From the NCBI RefSeq assembly GCF_900186995.1, contig NZ_LT906463.1, forward strand, positions 124,001 through 188,000: a DNA stretch of 64,000 nucleotides, read 5' to 3'. The notes beneath the pieces were generated by a model that saw only the letters and a list, made by a program, of their open reading frames with translations, searched no databases and had not been told where the DNA came from. Positions 37,991 through 46,712 of the stretch are shown piece by piece; within the stretch, counting starts at the first letter, position 1; each line of letters opens with the position of its first letter. This DNA is from Haemophilus pittmaniae (lineage in GTDB: Bacteria; Pseudomonadota; Gammaproteobacteria; Enterobacterales; Pasteurellaceae). Made by a program: the position numbers and the translations under genes.

Positions 37991-38302
37991 TTATGCTTGA
38001 ATGCCGGTGATTTTCACTTCAGTGAACCACTGACGATGACCTTGTTGTTTACGGCTGTGTTTGCGACGACGGAATTTAACGATTTTAACTTTCTCGCCAC
38101 GACCTTGTGCAACCACTTCAGCCACTACTTTTGCGCCTGCAACAACAGGTGCACCAATTTTAACATCTTCACCATTAACGACCATCAACACTGAATCAAA
38201 TTCAACCGTTGCGCCGGTGGCAAGTTCAAGTTTTTCTAAACGAACAACTTGACCTTCGCTGACACGGTGTTGTTTACCGCCACTTTGGAAAACTGCGTAC
38301 AT
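37991..38302 (-). CDS. rplU: 50S ribosomal protein L21
   Basis: A 103-residue L21 beginning [14 protein letters not shown] and containing [16 protein letters not shown] near the C-terminus. The ATG at 38302 is the family start with a GCGGAGT ribosome site; the open frame upstream belongs to the leader. It is the first gene of rplU-rpmA and divergent from ispB, the conserved arrangement in Gammaproteobacteria. Confidence 0.97.
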   Translation of the reverse strand: MYAVFQSGGKQHRVSEGQVVRLEKLELATGATVEFDSVLMVVNGEDVKIGAPVVAGAKVVAEVVAQGRGEKVKIVKFRRRKHSRKQQGHRQWFTEVKITGIQA

Positions 38303-38327
38303 AAATACTCCGCTAATAATGTGCTCT

Positions 38328-38341
38328 ACCGTCCTTACGGT
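38328..38341 (-). other. Small hairpin in rplU leader
   Basis: ACCGT-AAGG-ACGGT stem-loop in the transcribed leader, 26 bases before the start codon. It could be part of an L21 autoregulatory leader; this is a weak structural observation only. Confidence 0.3.
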
Positions 38342-38519
38342 TCGCACTCTAAATTCATATAAATAGGGCGCAAATTCTACGGAAAAAAAGATCTGTATGC
38401 AAGAACTTATTTGCAATAAAGTAAAAAAATTCCCCGCATATTCGGATTGCTTTCAGAATGCGCGAAAAATCGGGTAGAATCCCCTGCACGCAATTTTTCA
38501 GCCTATTTAAAGAGAAACA

Positions 38520-39509
38520 ATGACACATAGCAATCCAATGGATATGAAGGCGATTCAGGCATTAGCCGATGCCGATATGCAACAGGTCAATGCGATGATT
38601 CTTGCGCAATTGACATCCGATGTGGTTTTAATCAATCAGCTTGGTTATTACATTATTCAAGGTGGTGGTAAACGTATTCGTCCGTTAATTGCCGTATTGG
38701 CCGCCCGTGCCTTAGGTTATCAGGGGACGAAAGCCATCACTTGCGCGACCTTTGTGGAATTTATTCACACCGCATCACTCCTGCATGACGATGTTGTGGA
38801 TGAATCCGCGATGCGTCGCGGTCGTGCTACGGCTAATGCGGAATTTGGTAATGCCGCCAGCGTTTTAGTGGGCGACTTCATTTATACCCGCGCTTTCCAA
38901 TTGGTCGCCGAATTGCAATCCTTGGATATTCTCAAAATCATGTCCGATGCGACCAATGTGTTGGCGGAAGGTGAAGTGCAACAATTAATGAATGTGAATG
39001 ACCCGGACACCACAGAGGCCAATTACATGCAGGTGATTTATCGTAAAACTGCCCGCCTGTTTGAAGTGGCGGGACAAGCTGCCGCTATCGTGGCCGATGC
39101 ACCGCTTGAGCAACAACAAGCATTGCAGGAATATGGCCGCTATTTAGGTACCGCATTCCAATTAGTCGATGATGTTTTGGATTACAGCGCTAATGCAGCC
39201 GCGCTAGGTAAAAATGTCGGTGATGATTTGGCGGAAGGCAAACCCACTCTTCCTTTATTACATGCCATGCGTCATGGCGATCCGGCGCAATCAGCACTCA
39301 TTCGCGAGGCCATCGAGCAAGGTGGCAAACGTGAAGCCATTGATGAAGTCTTAGCCATCATGGCGCAATATCGTTCCTTGGATTACGCAATGGAACGCGC
39401 CAAACAGGAAGCGCAAAAAGCGGTGGATGCCTTACAAATATTGCCACCAAGCGAATATAAGGATGCCCTCATTGCCTTGGCGTATTTATCCGTAGATCGC
39501 ACCTATTAA
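38520..39509 (+). CDS. ispB: Octaprenyl diphosphate synthase
   Basis: A 329-residue trans-polyprenyl synthase. The first Asp-rich motif is LLHDDVVDES near residue 88 and the second is QLVDDVLDY near 217. GGGKRIRP near 50 binds the diphosphate. It makes the C40 side chain of ubiquinone and menaquinone, which links it to the anaerobic respiration genes elsewhere in the window. It is divergent from rplU. A terminator follows. Confidence 0.94.
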   Translation: MTHSNPMDMKAIQALADADMQQVNAMILAQLTSDVVLINQLGYYIIQGGGKRIRPLIAVLAARALGYQGTKAITCATFVEFIHTASLLHDDVVDESAMRRGRATANAEFGNAASVLVGDFIYTRAFQLVAELQSLDILKIMSDATNVLAEGEVQQLMNVNDPDTTEANYMQVIYRKTARLFEVAGQAAAIVADAPLEQQQALQEYGRYLGTAFQLVDDVLDYSANAAALGKNVGDDLAEGKPTLPLLHAMRHGDPAQSALIREAIEQGGKREAIDEVLAIMAQYRSLDYAMERAKQEAQKAVDALQILPPSEYKDALIALAYLSVDRTY

Positions 39510-39512
39510 ACT

Positions 39513-39535
39513 TAAGGGCGCAAGCCCTTTTCTTT
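39513..39535 (+). terminator. Terminator after ispB
   Basis: Stem AAGGGC / GCCCTT with loop GCAA, then a T-rich tail. Confidence 0.8.
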
Positions 39536-39561
39536 TGTCTTTTTAATTTTATTGTTTAGCT

Positions 39562-40284
39562 ATGACCGAATCACAATCCCAACAACCGGAACACCACAAA
39601 AAACCCCGTAAAATCAAACAGGATCCCAATGCGCCCTATGTGCGCCCCAAATTAATTATGCCCAATGACCATAAAAAGTTGTTGTTGCATACCTGTTGCG
39701 CACCCTGTGCCGGTGAAATTATCGCGGCAGTAATGGCCTCCGATGTGGAATTCACTATTTTCTTCTACAATCCCAATATTCATCCGCACAAGGAATATTT
39801 AATTCGCAAAGAAGAAAATAAACGTTTTGCGGAAAAAAATAATATTCCATTTATTGATGCCGATTACGATCGCGCTGAATGGTTTGAGCGGGTTAAAGGT
39901 TTGGAACATGAACCGGAACGCGGCGAGCGTTGCACCAAATGTTTTGATATGCGTTTAGAACGCACTGCTCTCTATGCCCATGAACACGGTTTTCCGGTGA
40001 TTGCTACCAGTTTGGGGATTTCCCGCTGGAAAAATCAAGAACAGGTTTATGATTGTGGCCGCCGTGCCGCGGCCCGTTATGACGATGTGATTTTCTGGGA
40101 TTTCAACTGGCGGAAGGATGGCGGCTCAGCGCGTTCCGACCGCATCCGTAAAGAGGAACGTTTTTATAAACAGGAATATTGTGGCTGTGTTTATTCCCTG
40201 CGGGATGCCAATAAATGGCGAGAAGAAAAGGGATTAGGCAAAATCGAAATCGGGGTGCAATACTATTCTTTGGATGAAAAATAA
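39562..40284 (+). CDS. queH: Epoxyqueuosine reductase QueH
   Basis: A 240-residue QueH (DUF208). The cysteine motifs that hold the iron-sulphur cluster and metal are visible: HTCCAPCAG near residue 45, [13 protein letters not shown] near 128, and YCGCVYS near the C-terminus. It performs the last step of queuosine synthesis in tRNA wobble position 34, replacing the unrelated QueG. The start [14 protein letters not shown] fits; its N-terminal 30 residues are low-complexity and basic. Confidence 0.92.
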   Translation: MTESQSQQPEHHKKPRKIKQDPNAPYVRPKLIMPNDHKKLLLHTCCAPCAGEIIAAVMASDVEFTIFFYNPNIHPHKEYLIRKEENKRFAEKNNIPFIDADYDRAEWFERVKGLEHEPERGERCTKCFDMRLERTALYAHEHGFPVIATSLGISRWKNQEQVYDCGRRAAARYDDVIFWDFNWRKDGGSARSDRIRKEERFYKQEYCGCVYSLRDANKWREEKGLGKIEIGVQYYSLDEK

Positions 40285-40329
40285 TGGCCACATTGAGAAA
40301 AATGTCACATTCTTTTTACCTTTAAAAAC

Positions 40330-40398
40330 CTTTTCAAGCAAAATCAATAGGTTATAGTCAATTTCCAGTAAAACTCTGAAAATCGTAGGGGCGTTTTG
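40330..40398 (-). repeat. Dispersed intergenic repeat, copy 7
   Basis: Inverted, degenerate copy: GCAAAATCAATAGGTTATA, AAAACTCTGAAAATC, GGGGCGTTTT. It lies between convergent queH and glpK. Confidence 0.7.
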
Positions 40399-40414
40399 AT
40401 GTCACATTTCCCCA

Positions 40415-40443
40415 TTAAAAAAGGCGTGTAAAACACGCCTTTT
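40415..40443 (-). terminator. Terminator of glpK
   Basis: Stem AAAGGCGTGT / ACACGCCTTT with loop AAA; T run on the minus strand. Confidence 0.87.
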
Positions 40444-40463
40444 GTTTATTCATGAACGGAGAT

Positions 40464-41975
40464 TTATTCCGCGTCTTCTTTCGCCCATTCAAGGGAGCGT
40501 TTAACCGCTTTTTTCCATCCTTTATAACGACGTTCACGTTTTTCTTCGTCATTATCCGGTGTGAAGGTGCGTTCAACACGGGCTTTGTCGTGAAGTTCGT
40601 CCAAGTCTTTCCAGAAACCAACCGCAAGACCCGCAAGATAAGCCGCACCAAGTGCGGTAACTTCTTTCACTACAGGACGTTCAACATTCACATCTAAAAT
40701 ATCCGCTTGGAATTGCATTAAGAAGTTATTGTTGGTTGCACCACCGTCCACGCGTAAATATTGTAAGCGTTGGCCGGAGTCAGATTGCATTGCTTCTAAT
40801 ACATCGCGGGTTTGGTAAGCAATAGATTCAAGGGTTGCACGTACGATGTGGTTACGGTTAGAACCGCGGGAAAGACCAAAAATCGCACCACGGGCATACG
40901 GATCCCAATAAGGCGCACCTAAACCGGTGAAGGCCGGAACAACGTACACGCCATTGCTATCAGGAACTTTTTGTGCGAAGTATTCGGAGTCATGGCTGTC
41001 ATGTACGATTTTGAGTTCATCACGTAACCATTGAATAGAAGCACCCGCGATAAATACAGAACCTTCAAGAGCATATTCAGGTTCACCTTTAGCATTACAT
41101 GCAATAGTGGTTAATAGGCCATTTTTAGAGGTAATGGCTTTATCACCGGTGTGAAGCAACATAAAGCAGCCTGTACCATAGGTATTTTTCGCTTGACCTG
41201 CGCGGGTGCAAAGATGGCCGTAAAGAGCCGCTTGTTGGTCACCGGCAATACCAGCAACAGGAATACGCACGCCGCCTTTACCACCGATGTTAGTTTGGCC
41301 ATATACTTCGGAAGAGTTGCGCACTTCAGGCAACATGGAACGTGGAATATTTAATAATTCCAACATTTTGTCATCCCATTTTTTCGTATGGATGTTAAAT
41401 AACATAGTACGGGATGCATTGGTGTAATCAGTTACATGCACGCGGCCTTGAGTTAATTTCCATACCAACCAAGTATCTACGGTACCGAATAGGAGCTCGC
41501 CACGTTCAGCTTTTTCGCGTGCACCTTCTACATTGTCCAAAATCCATTTCACTTTAGTACCGGAGAAATATGGATCCACCACTAAACCGGTAGTATTACG
41601 AATATATTCTTCGTGACCATCGGCTTTTAATTTATCGGTGATATCCGCGGTACGACGACATTGCCATACGATTGCATTATAAACCGGTGTACCGGTCGCC
41701 TTTTCCCACACAATGGTGGTTTCACGTTGGTTGGTGATCCCAATTGCCGCAATCTCATCGGAAGTAATACCGGCTTTGGCGACAACTTCATTTAATGTTG
41801 AACTTTGTGTCGCCCAAATTTCCATTGGATTGTGCTCCACCCAGCCGGCTCGTGGATAAATTTGTGTAAATTCACGTTGAGCAATTTCCACCACATTGGC
41901 ATTGTGATCCAATAATACGGCACGGGAGCTGGTGGTACCCTGATCTAAGGCGATAATATACTTTTTGTCGGTCAT
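40464..41975 (-). CDS. glpK: Glycerol kinase
   Basis: A 503-residue FGGY-family kinase. It starts [19 protein letters not shown] (ATP-binding) and contains [28 protein letters not shown] and the substrate motif [14 protein letters not shown]. It phosphorylates glycerol to glycerol-3-phosphate. Here it is transcribed away from glpF across a 367-base control region, whereas glpF-glpK are usually codirectional in related genomes. Confidence 0.97.
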   Translation of the reverse strand: MTDKKYIIALDQGTTSSRAVLLDHNANVVEIAQREFTQIYPRAGWVEHNPMEIWATQSSTLNEVVAKAGITSDEIAAIGITNQRETTIVWEKATGTPVYNAIVWQCRRTADITDKLKADGHEEYIRNTTGLVVDPYFSGTKVKWILDNVEGAREKAERGELLFGTVDTWLVWKLTQGRVHVTDYTNASRTMLFNIHTKKWDDKMLELLNIPRSMLPEVRNSSEVYGQTNIGGKGGVRIPVAGIAGDQQAALYGHLCTRAGQAKNTYGTGCFMLLHTGDKAITSKNGLLTTIACNAKGEPEYALEGSVFIAGASIQWLRDELKIVHDSHDSEYFAQKVPDSNGVYVVPAFTGLGAPYWDPYARGAIFGLSRGSNRNHIVRATLESIAYQTRDVLEAMQSDSGQRLQYLRVDGGATNNNFLMQFQADILDVNVERPVVKEVTALGAAYLAGLAVGFWKDLDELHDKARVERTFTPDNDEEKRERRYKGWKKAVKRSLEWAKEDAE

Positions 41976-42014
41976 AGAATTGTCCTAAGATGCGGCAAGT
42001 GCATCAATTATGGT

Positions 42015-42046
42015 TGTAAACGAACTAATTTTGAGCTTAAACGAAC
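42015..42046. promoter_or_regulatory. GlpR-like half-sites near glpK promoter
   Basis: Two direct TAAACGAAC repeats (42016-42024 and 42038-42046) match half of the GlpR operator. The site lies just upstream of glpK. Function is inferred from similarity. Confidence 0.5.
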
Positions 42047-42105
42047 AAATTGCCCCGACAAACTAATAGAAATTACCATTAAATGAAATAGGCAAAATCT
42101 AAAAT

Positions 42106-42121
42106 CTTGACATTGATCACA
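42106..42121. promoter_or_regulatory. Candidate CRP site
   Basis: CTTGA-CATTGA-TCACA matches the CRP dyad well on the right arm. It lies in the glpK-glpF control region. Confidence 0.45.
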
Positions 42122-42157
42122 AAGTTTTTTATCGAAAAAATTCCCCCATTTTTAGAA

Positions 42158-42173
42158 TGTGATCTCGCTCTCA
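42158..42173. promoter_or_regulatory. CRP site in glpK-glpF control region
   Basis: TGTGA-TCTCGC-TCTCA agrees with the CRP dyad TGTGA-N6-TCACA at 9 of 10 positions. Confidence 0.65.
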
Positions 42174-42256
42174 TTTCTGTATTTTCAGGCGCATATTTTC
42201 TTGATAAATAAAGAAAAAAAAAGATAATGTGACCGCTCACTCTGAGTATCTCAATA

Positions 42257-42277
42257 TTTGATCGAATAAACGAACAC
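42257..42277. promoter_or_regulatory. GlpR-like operator upstream of glpF
   Basis: TGATCGAATAAACGAACA resembles the palindromic GlpR box (TATGTTCGATAACGAACATA) over its length. It lies about 65 bases before glpF. Confidence 0.5.
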
Positions 42278-42342
42278 AATTGCCCAATGGTGATTTTTAA
42301 ACCAATAAAATCATCCGTTTAATCATTATATGGAGATCTCTT

Positions 42343-43086
42343 ATGAATGCTTATTTTGCAGAATTCTTCGGCACGGCATTATTGATTCTGTTGGGGAATG
42401 GCGTTGTAGCTAATGTTTGCTTGAATAAAACCAAAGGACAAAGTTCTGGTTGGATCGTTATTACCACCGCTTGGGCGTTTGCTGTATATGTGGCTGTGGT
42501 GGTTACCGGTCCTTATAGTGGCGCCCATTTAAACCCAGCGGTAACTCTAGGTTTGGCATTTAAAGGCGTATTTAGTTGGGCAATGGTTCCTGGCTATATT
42601 GCTGCGCAAATCGTTGGTGGTATGGTGGGGGCATTGTTAGTTTACATCACCTATAAAGATCACTTCAGCGCTACTGAAGAAGACGGTTTGAAACGCGCCT
42701 GCTTCTGTACAGAACCTGCTATCCGTAACTACCCGATTAACTTAGTGAGTGAAATTATCGGTACCTTCGTATTGGTATTTGTTATTTTCTACATTACTGG
42801 TGCCAATATCACTTTACCGGGTGCAACGGAGCAAACTCCTATCGGTTTAGGTTCTATCGGTGCTCTACCGGTTGCGATTTTAGTATGGGCGATTGGTTTA
42901 AGCTTAGGTGGTACCACCGGTTATGCAATTAACCCTGCACGGGACTTAGGACCACGCTTGACTTTAGGCCTTTTCTTAAGCCGTAAACTGAACACTAAAG
43001 CTGACTGGGCATATAGTTGGGTTCCGGTTATCGGTCCATCCATCGGCGCCGCACTTGCCGCATTGGCTTATAGCGCAATGATGTAA
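42343..43086 (+). CDS. glpF: Glycerol facilitator GlpF
   Basis: A 247-residue aquaglyceroporin with six transmembrane helices and both NPA boxes (SGAHLNPAVTLG near residue 65 and GYAINPARDLGPRL near 193). The D residue after the second NPA-R is the glycerol-channel signature. It admits glycerol for GlpK. A GGAGATCTCTT ribosome site precedes ATG. It ends at a strong terminator. Confidence 0.95.
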   Translation: MNAYFAEFFGTALLILLGNGVVANVCLNKTKGQSSGWIVITTAWAFAVYVAVVVTGPYSGAHLNPAVTLGLAFKGVFSWAMVPGYIAAQIVGGMVGALLVYITYKDHFSATEEDGLKRACFCTEPAIRNYPINLVSEIIGTFVLVFVIFYITGANITLPGATEQTPIGLGSIGALPVAILVWAIGLSLGGTTGYAINPARDLGPRLTLGLFLSRKLNTKADWAYSWVPVIGPSIGAALAALAYSAMM

Positions 43087-43100
43087 TTTTTACTTGATTA

Positions 43101-43129
43101 AAAATAGGGCCTAAAAGCCCTATTTTTTT
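43101..43129 (+). terminator. Terminator after glpF
   Basis: Stem AAATAGGGC / GCCCTATTT with loop CTAAAA and seven T. Confidence 0.88.
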
Positions 43130-43259
43130 GGGTGATACATCAATCATCCAATGATATTAGTGCATTTCTAATATAGATGAATGTATCGCAATCATGGTTT
43201 TATCCAGAATATGTACTGCATGCAGTCGGTTAGCATGGTATACAAAAGATTAATCTGAA

Positions 43260-43310
43260 GATGCTGCTTAGGTGTGGATTTTTAGAAATGCGAGAGTAAA
43301 TTTTTAGGGA
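43260..43310 (+). repeat. Degenerate duplicated segment A
   Basis: This 51-base stretch (GATGCTGCTTAGGTGTGGAT and onward) is about 75% identical to 44266-44317. Translated, both read like the C-terminal end of one protein (LLxCxFLEMxE). No intact parent gene is seen. The surrounding gap 43087-43400 holds otherwise only the glpF terminator. Confidence 0.5.
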
Positions 43311-43400
43311 AAATAATACAAACAGTAAGATAAAAATCTCATATAACTATTCTTGGACTTTATGTCCGTAATATCAATTGAACTAAATAAGGAGTTCTGA

Positions 43401-44030
43401 ATGAGTGCATTAGTTACATTGCTGGCTAATATTGTTGCGCCATTGCAACGTCAATTTATTAACTTTATTCGCATTGCGATTTGTATTGTGATGGTTTGGA
43501 TTGGAGGTTTAAAAGTTTGCCAATATGAGGCAGATGGTATCGCACATTTTGTGTCAAATAGTCCTTTCTTAAGCTTCCTTTACAAAAACGGTGCGAATAC
43601 AGTAGAGAATGATAAGGGGGTTTTAGTAAAAGAATATACCTTATATAAAAACCCTGAAGGCAAAATGGTCGCAAAAAATATTGAATGGCATAAAGCCAAC
43701 GGCACCTATACCGCTTCTTATATTATTGGCGCAATCATTGTGACAATTGGTATTTTAGTATTAGCAGGCATTTGGTCTCCAACATTAGGTTTATTCGGTG
43801 GTTTACTCACCTTTGGCATGTCGATAGTCACGCTGTCCTTCCTGATATTTACGCCAGAAACCTGGGTGCCGAATTTAGGTGGAGACTTCCCAACACCTAA
43901 TTATGGCTTCCCATATCTCTCAGGCGCCGGCCGACTTGTTATTAAAGATATTATTATGATGGCAGGCGGCTTAGTTGCTGCAGCAGAATGTGCGAAACGT
44001 TATTTAGAAAATAAAAAGCAATTTGCTTAA
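43401..44030 (+). CDS. DUF417 family membrane protein (YkgB/RclC-like)
   Basis: A 209-residue inner-membrane protein with four to five hydrophobic helices. It starts FIRIAICIVMVWIGGLKVCQYEADGIAHFVSNSP, the DUF417 hallmark, and contains TLSFLIFTPETWVPNLGGD near residue 150. The RclC relatives in E. coli respond to reactive chlorine, but the biochemical role is unknown. It stands between glpF and the retron and has its own terminator. Confidence 0.87.
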   Translation: MSALVTLLANIVAPLQRQFINFIRIAICIVMVWIGGLKVCQYEADGIAHFVSNSPFLSFLYKNGANTVENDKGVLVKEYTLYKNPEGKMVAKNIEWHKANGTYTASYIIGAIIVTIGILVLAGIWSPTLGLFGGLLTFGMSIVTLSFLIFTPETWVPNLGGDFPTPNYGFPYLSGAGRLVIKDIIMMAGGLVAAAECAKRYLENKKQFA

Positions 44031-44047
44031 TGGAGTTATTTTAAAGG

Positions 44048-44076
44048 GCTTGCTGAGATAAACAGCAAGCTTTTTT
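44048..44076 (+). terminator. Terminator after DUF417 gene
   Basis: Stem GCTTGCTG / CAGCAAGC with loop AGATAAA and six T. Confidence 0.88.
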
Positions 44077-44159
44077 GTTATTAAGAGATATAAACCAATA
44101 ACAGAGAAGGGAGATAGAATTCAAAAAACTGAGAATTTGACCGCACTTCAAGCGCAAAA

Positions 44160-44317
44160 CTTGATTGTGGCACAGTATATCGACAGCCATTTAAATGTGA
44201 CTGAAACCTGCCCAGCCAGAATGGTTCAGTATTAGGTATTGTGTGGACGGTCGTATCGCTGCGATGATGCTGCTTGGATGCGAATTTTTAGAAATGCAAG
44301 AGTTGGTTTAGAGGGAT
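44160..44317 (+). pseudogene. Degenerate duplicated segment B (gene relic)
   Basis: The stretch has codon-like fragments (NLIVAQYIDSH, then DGRIAAMMLLGCEFLEMQELV ending in TAG) broken by a stop. Its last 52 bases pair with segment A at 43260-43310. A Hin-type uptake signal lies just before it (44140-44148). I do not recognise the parent protein. Confidence 0.4.
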
Positions 44318-44432
44318 TAAGCTTAATTTCTGTAAAGTGATAAAGTCATTTCGATAATTTGTAAAAATAATCATCGGCATGCCTATGATTTTGGATAAAG
44401 AACAAAAGACTACAAAAAATAATTAATTTGTT

Positions 44433-44438
44433 TATAAT
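44433..44438 (+). promoter_or_regulatory. -10 element of retron promoter
   Basis: TATAAT, with predicted transcription start near 44445, exactly where the retron ncRNA a1 arm begins. A good -35 box is not evident. Confidence 0.5.
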
Positions 44439-44444
44439 ACTTAG

Positions 44445-44590
44445 TACTCTTTAGCGTATAAGCAATTTGCTTCGTCGGGCGTTTCGCTAGACACAAACTT
44501 ATTGATTAGATTTAGGTTGCGTTAGAAAATTTCTGACGATCCTAAATCGGAGCGTCAGAAATTTTCTAACGCTGCCTTTAGTAAAGAGAT
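44445..44590 (+). ncRNA. Retron msr-msd ncRNA
   Basis: The order of parts matches a retron ncRNA. The a1 arm CTCTTTA (44447-44453) pairs with the a2 arm TAAAGAG (44582-44588). Directly after a1 is TTAGCG, like Eco1, with the branching G probably at 44454. Two small msr hairpins follow: AGCA-ATT-TGCT (44461-44471) and GTC-GCG-TTT-CGC-GAC (about 44474-44492), with a T-rich loop. Then comes the msd: a perfect 20-bp stem between 44519-44538 and 44553-44572 with a 14-base loop. Loop bases 44541-44548 can also pair with 44509-44516. Upstream position relative to the effector and RT genes is the type II-A order. Confidence 0.82.
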
Positions 44591-44596
44591 AAATAT

Positions 44597-44623
44597 ATAA
44601 GGTAGGTGTTACACCTACCTTAT
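44597..44623 (+). terminator. Perfect hairpin between retron ncRNA and effector
   Basis: Arms ATAAGGTAGGTGT (44597-44609) and its exact complement (44611-44623) are followed by TGTTTATTTAG. It could attenuate or end transcription of the ncRNA before the effector gene. Confidence 0.6.
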
Positions 44624-44659
44624 TGTTTATTTAGTGCATAAAAATTTTAATATATAAAT

Positions 44660-45625
44660 ATGGCTAGTAAGAATAAATATGAAGATATTCTTAAAAATGT
44701 CTATCAGACATATGATTCTTCAAAGTGTAAAGTTCAGTTAGATAAGTTAAAAGTATTTATTTGTGGAGGGCTAGTTGATATAACGCAAAGTACGCCTCCT
44801 AGCTTTAGAGCATGTTTTTTTCAGGAATGTGCTAATGTAGCCCCTGAGTTAGAAGCTCTGCTTATAGTAGCTGAATCTTTTAAGGATTATTTCAGGGATA
44901 ATATTTATACGGATTTATTAATTTTTGAAGATGATATTGCTTCAATCTCATCTCTGATTCTTATTTTTTTAGAAAGTCCTGGTTCATTAGTTGAATTTGG
45001 CACTTTTTGGGGGCGAGCAGAATTTTATAAAAAGCTATTAGTTATAGTGCCTAATGACGCAGATAAAGATTCTTTTATTAATTTAGGACCATTAACTCAT
45101 ATAAAAAAGAAATGTGATACCTCAGTAGTTTTTTACCCTTTTCCAAAGAAAGGAGTAGCGTATGATAAAGAAATAGTTCATACCTTAATAAAGGATACTG
45201 AAAACAAACTTTCTAGATTAGATAAAACCCAAGGGTTTGATAAAAATAATAGAGCTCATGTTATTCTTCTTGTTTTAGAAATTATAAGGTTATCCTTTCC
45301 GATCACTTTAACGGAAATTGAATTAACATTGCAAGCGTTTGATATTAGCCTTAATCAATCAGAAGTTAAACGGTTTTTATATTTATTAGAAAATCTAGAG
45401 TATATAAAGTTCTATGAATATAGTACATACAAGTTTTATTATCCGTCTAATGAATATAAAGAAACTCCTTTCGTAAAATTTGGGAGAAATAGGAGCAATA
45501 TACCTTTTGATGAAAGTGGGCATAAAACTATGCTGTTGCAATCTTATTTAAATTCAAATGATGATATATCGCAGAAACGTAAAGCAGCTTTAAAATTTAT
45601 AAATACTAAAATAGGTGTCTCATGA
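44660..45625 (+). CDS. Retron effector, nucleoside deoxyribosyltransferase-like
   Basis: A 321-residue protein. The N-terminal half (about 30-190) resembles nucleoside 2-deoxyribosyltransferases: KVFICGGL at the first strand, and the family-typical ILIFLESPGSLVEFGTFWG with E112 as likely catalytic residue. The C-terminal part (about 200-310) looks like a winged-helix domain (TLTEIELTLQAFDISLNQSEVKRFL). It matches the effector of St85/Eco1-type (II-A) retrons, which depletes or modifies nucleotides when the msDNA-RT complex is disturbed. Its stop overlaps the RT start by four bases (ATGA). It is very AT-rich. It appears intact. Confidence 0.85.
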   Translation: MASKNKYEDILKNVYQTYDSSKCKVQLDKLKVFICGGLVDITQSTPPSFRACFFQECANVAPELEALLIVAESFKDYFRDNIYTDLLIFEDDIASISSLILIFLESPGSLVEFGTFWGRAEFYKKLLVIVPNDADKDSFINLGPLTHIKKKCDTSVVFYPFPKKGVAYDKEIVHTLIKDTENKLSRLDKTQGFDKNNRAHVILLVLEIIRLSFPITLTEIELTLQAFDISLNQSEVKRFLYLLENLEYIKFYEYSTYKFYYPSNEYKETPFVKFGRNRSNIPFDESGHKTMLLQSYLNSNDDISQKRKAALKFINTKIGVS

Positions 45626-46549
45626 ATATAGTTGATTATCTTTCTGATTTAATTTTAATGGACCGGAGAGAATTATTGAAATTTTCTTCAACATCCCCTT
45701 ATAGGTATAAGGTTTATGAAATACCTAAAAGAAATTCAAATGGGAAGCGGACCATTGCACAACCATCTAAAGAGTTAAAATATATACAGAGGGCTCTTCT
45801 AAAATTTTTTGATGGAGTTATTCCGATACATGACTCTGTTTTTTCTTATAAGAAAGGTATTAGCATTAAAGATAATGCTTGTTGCCATGTAAATTACAAG
45901 TATTTACTTAAAATGGATTTTAAGGATTTTTTCCCAGTATCACTCCATCAATTCTTTTTAATGAGTTTGAAAAGTATAAACTGTATTTTAATGATGATGA
46001 TAAAAAATTGTTATCAGGTTTGTTGTTTTGGAAAAAAATAGGAAAAATAATTTTTTACAGTTAAGTATAGGTGCGCCAACCTCACCATTTATATCTAATT
46101 TTATACTTTATTCATTTGATAAGGCTATTTCTGATATTTGTTCAGAGAAAAATGTTGTGTATTCTCGATATGCAGATGATATTACATTTTCGAGCAATGT
46201 TAAAAATGTACTTTTTGAATTCCCAAAAATAGTAATTGAATTATTATATCAACTATATAATGGCAATATAAAAATTAATAAAGATAAAACGGTATTTTCA
46301 TCAAGGGCTCATAATCGTCATGTAACAGGAATTACACTATCTAATGATGGCTTTCTATCTATAGGTAGAGAAAAGAAAAGGAAATTGTCCTCCTGCTTTC
46401 ATTATTACATAACAAGAAAGCTCTCTAAAATAGAGATAGATAAATTAAAAGGTGAGCTAGCTTTTGCTTTTTATATAGAGCCTGATTTCAAAAATAGATT
46501 AATGGGGAAATATGGGGAGAAAACTTTAGAGTTGTTGATGAGAGAATGA
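45622..46549 (+). pseudogene. Retron reverse transcriptase, two frameshifts
   Basis: Conceptually joined, this is about 309 residues, the usual retron RT length. Frame one gives the N-terminus, the retron NAxxH motif (NACCH, residues 85-89) and motif A (KMDFKDFFP, D99). At the six-T run 45927-45932 one base is missing. A second frame carries PSITPSILFNEFEKYKLYF to LLFWKKIG. Near the A runs at 46032-46047 one more base is off. The third frame then carries LSIGAPTSPFISN, the catalytic YADD (RYADDITFSS) and the VTG motif (HVTGITLS). As sequenced, no active RT is made. Sequencing error at homopolymers is an alternative. Confidence 0.87.
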
Positions 46550-46655
46550 GTTCTATAATAGCAGGCGGCTATTCATTAGATGATAATTTCCTCTTTAACT
46601 ATATAGACAGTTATCAGAATGGCTGTAACTAAGTTGATGGAGCCCTTAGGAGAAA

Positions 46656-46695
46656 AGCGGTCAAAAATCACAATGAATTTTGACCGCTCTTTTTA
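46656..46695. terminator. USS-type terminator, retron/glpQ
   Basis: AGCGGTCAAAA and its complement TTTTGACCGCT form a stem with a T run after it. The pair resembles inverted uptake-signal terminators. It lies between the convergent RT and glpQ genes. Confidence 0.75.
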
Positions 46696-46712
46696 TTACT
46701 TTTACTTACGTA

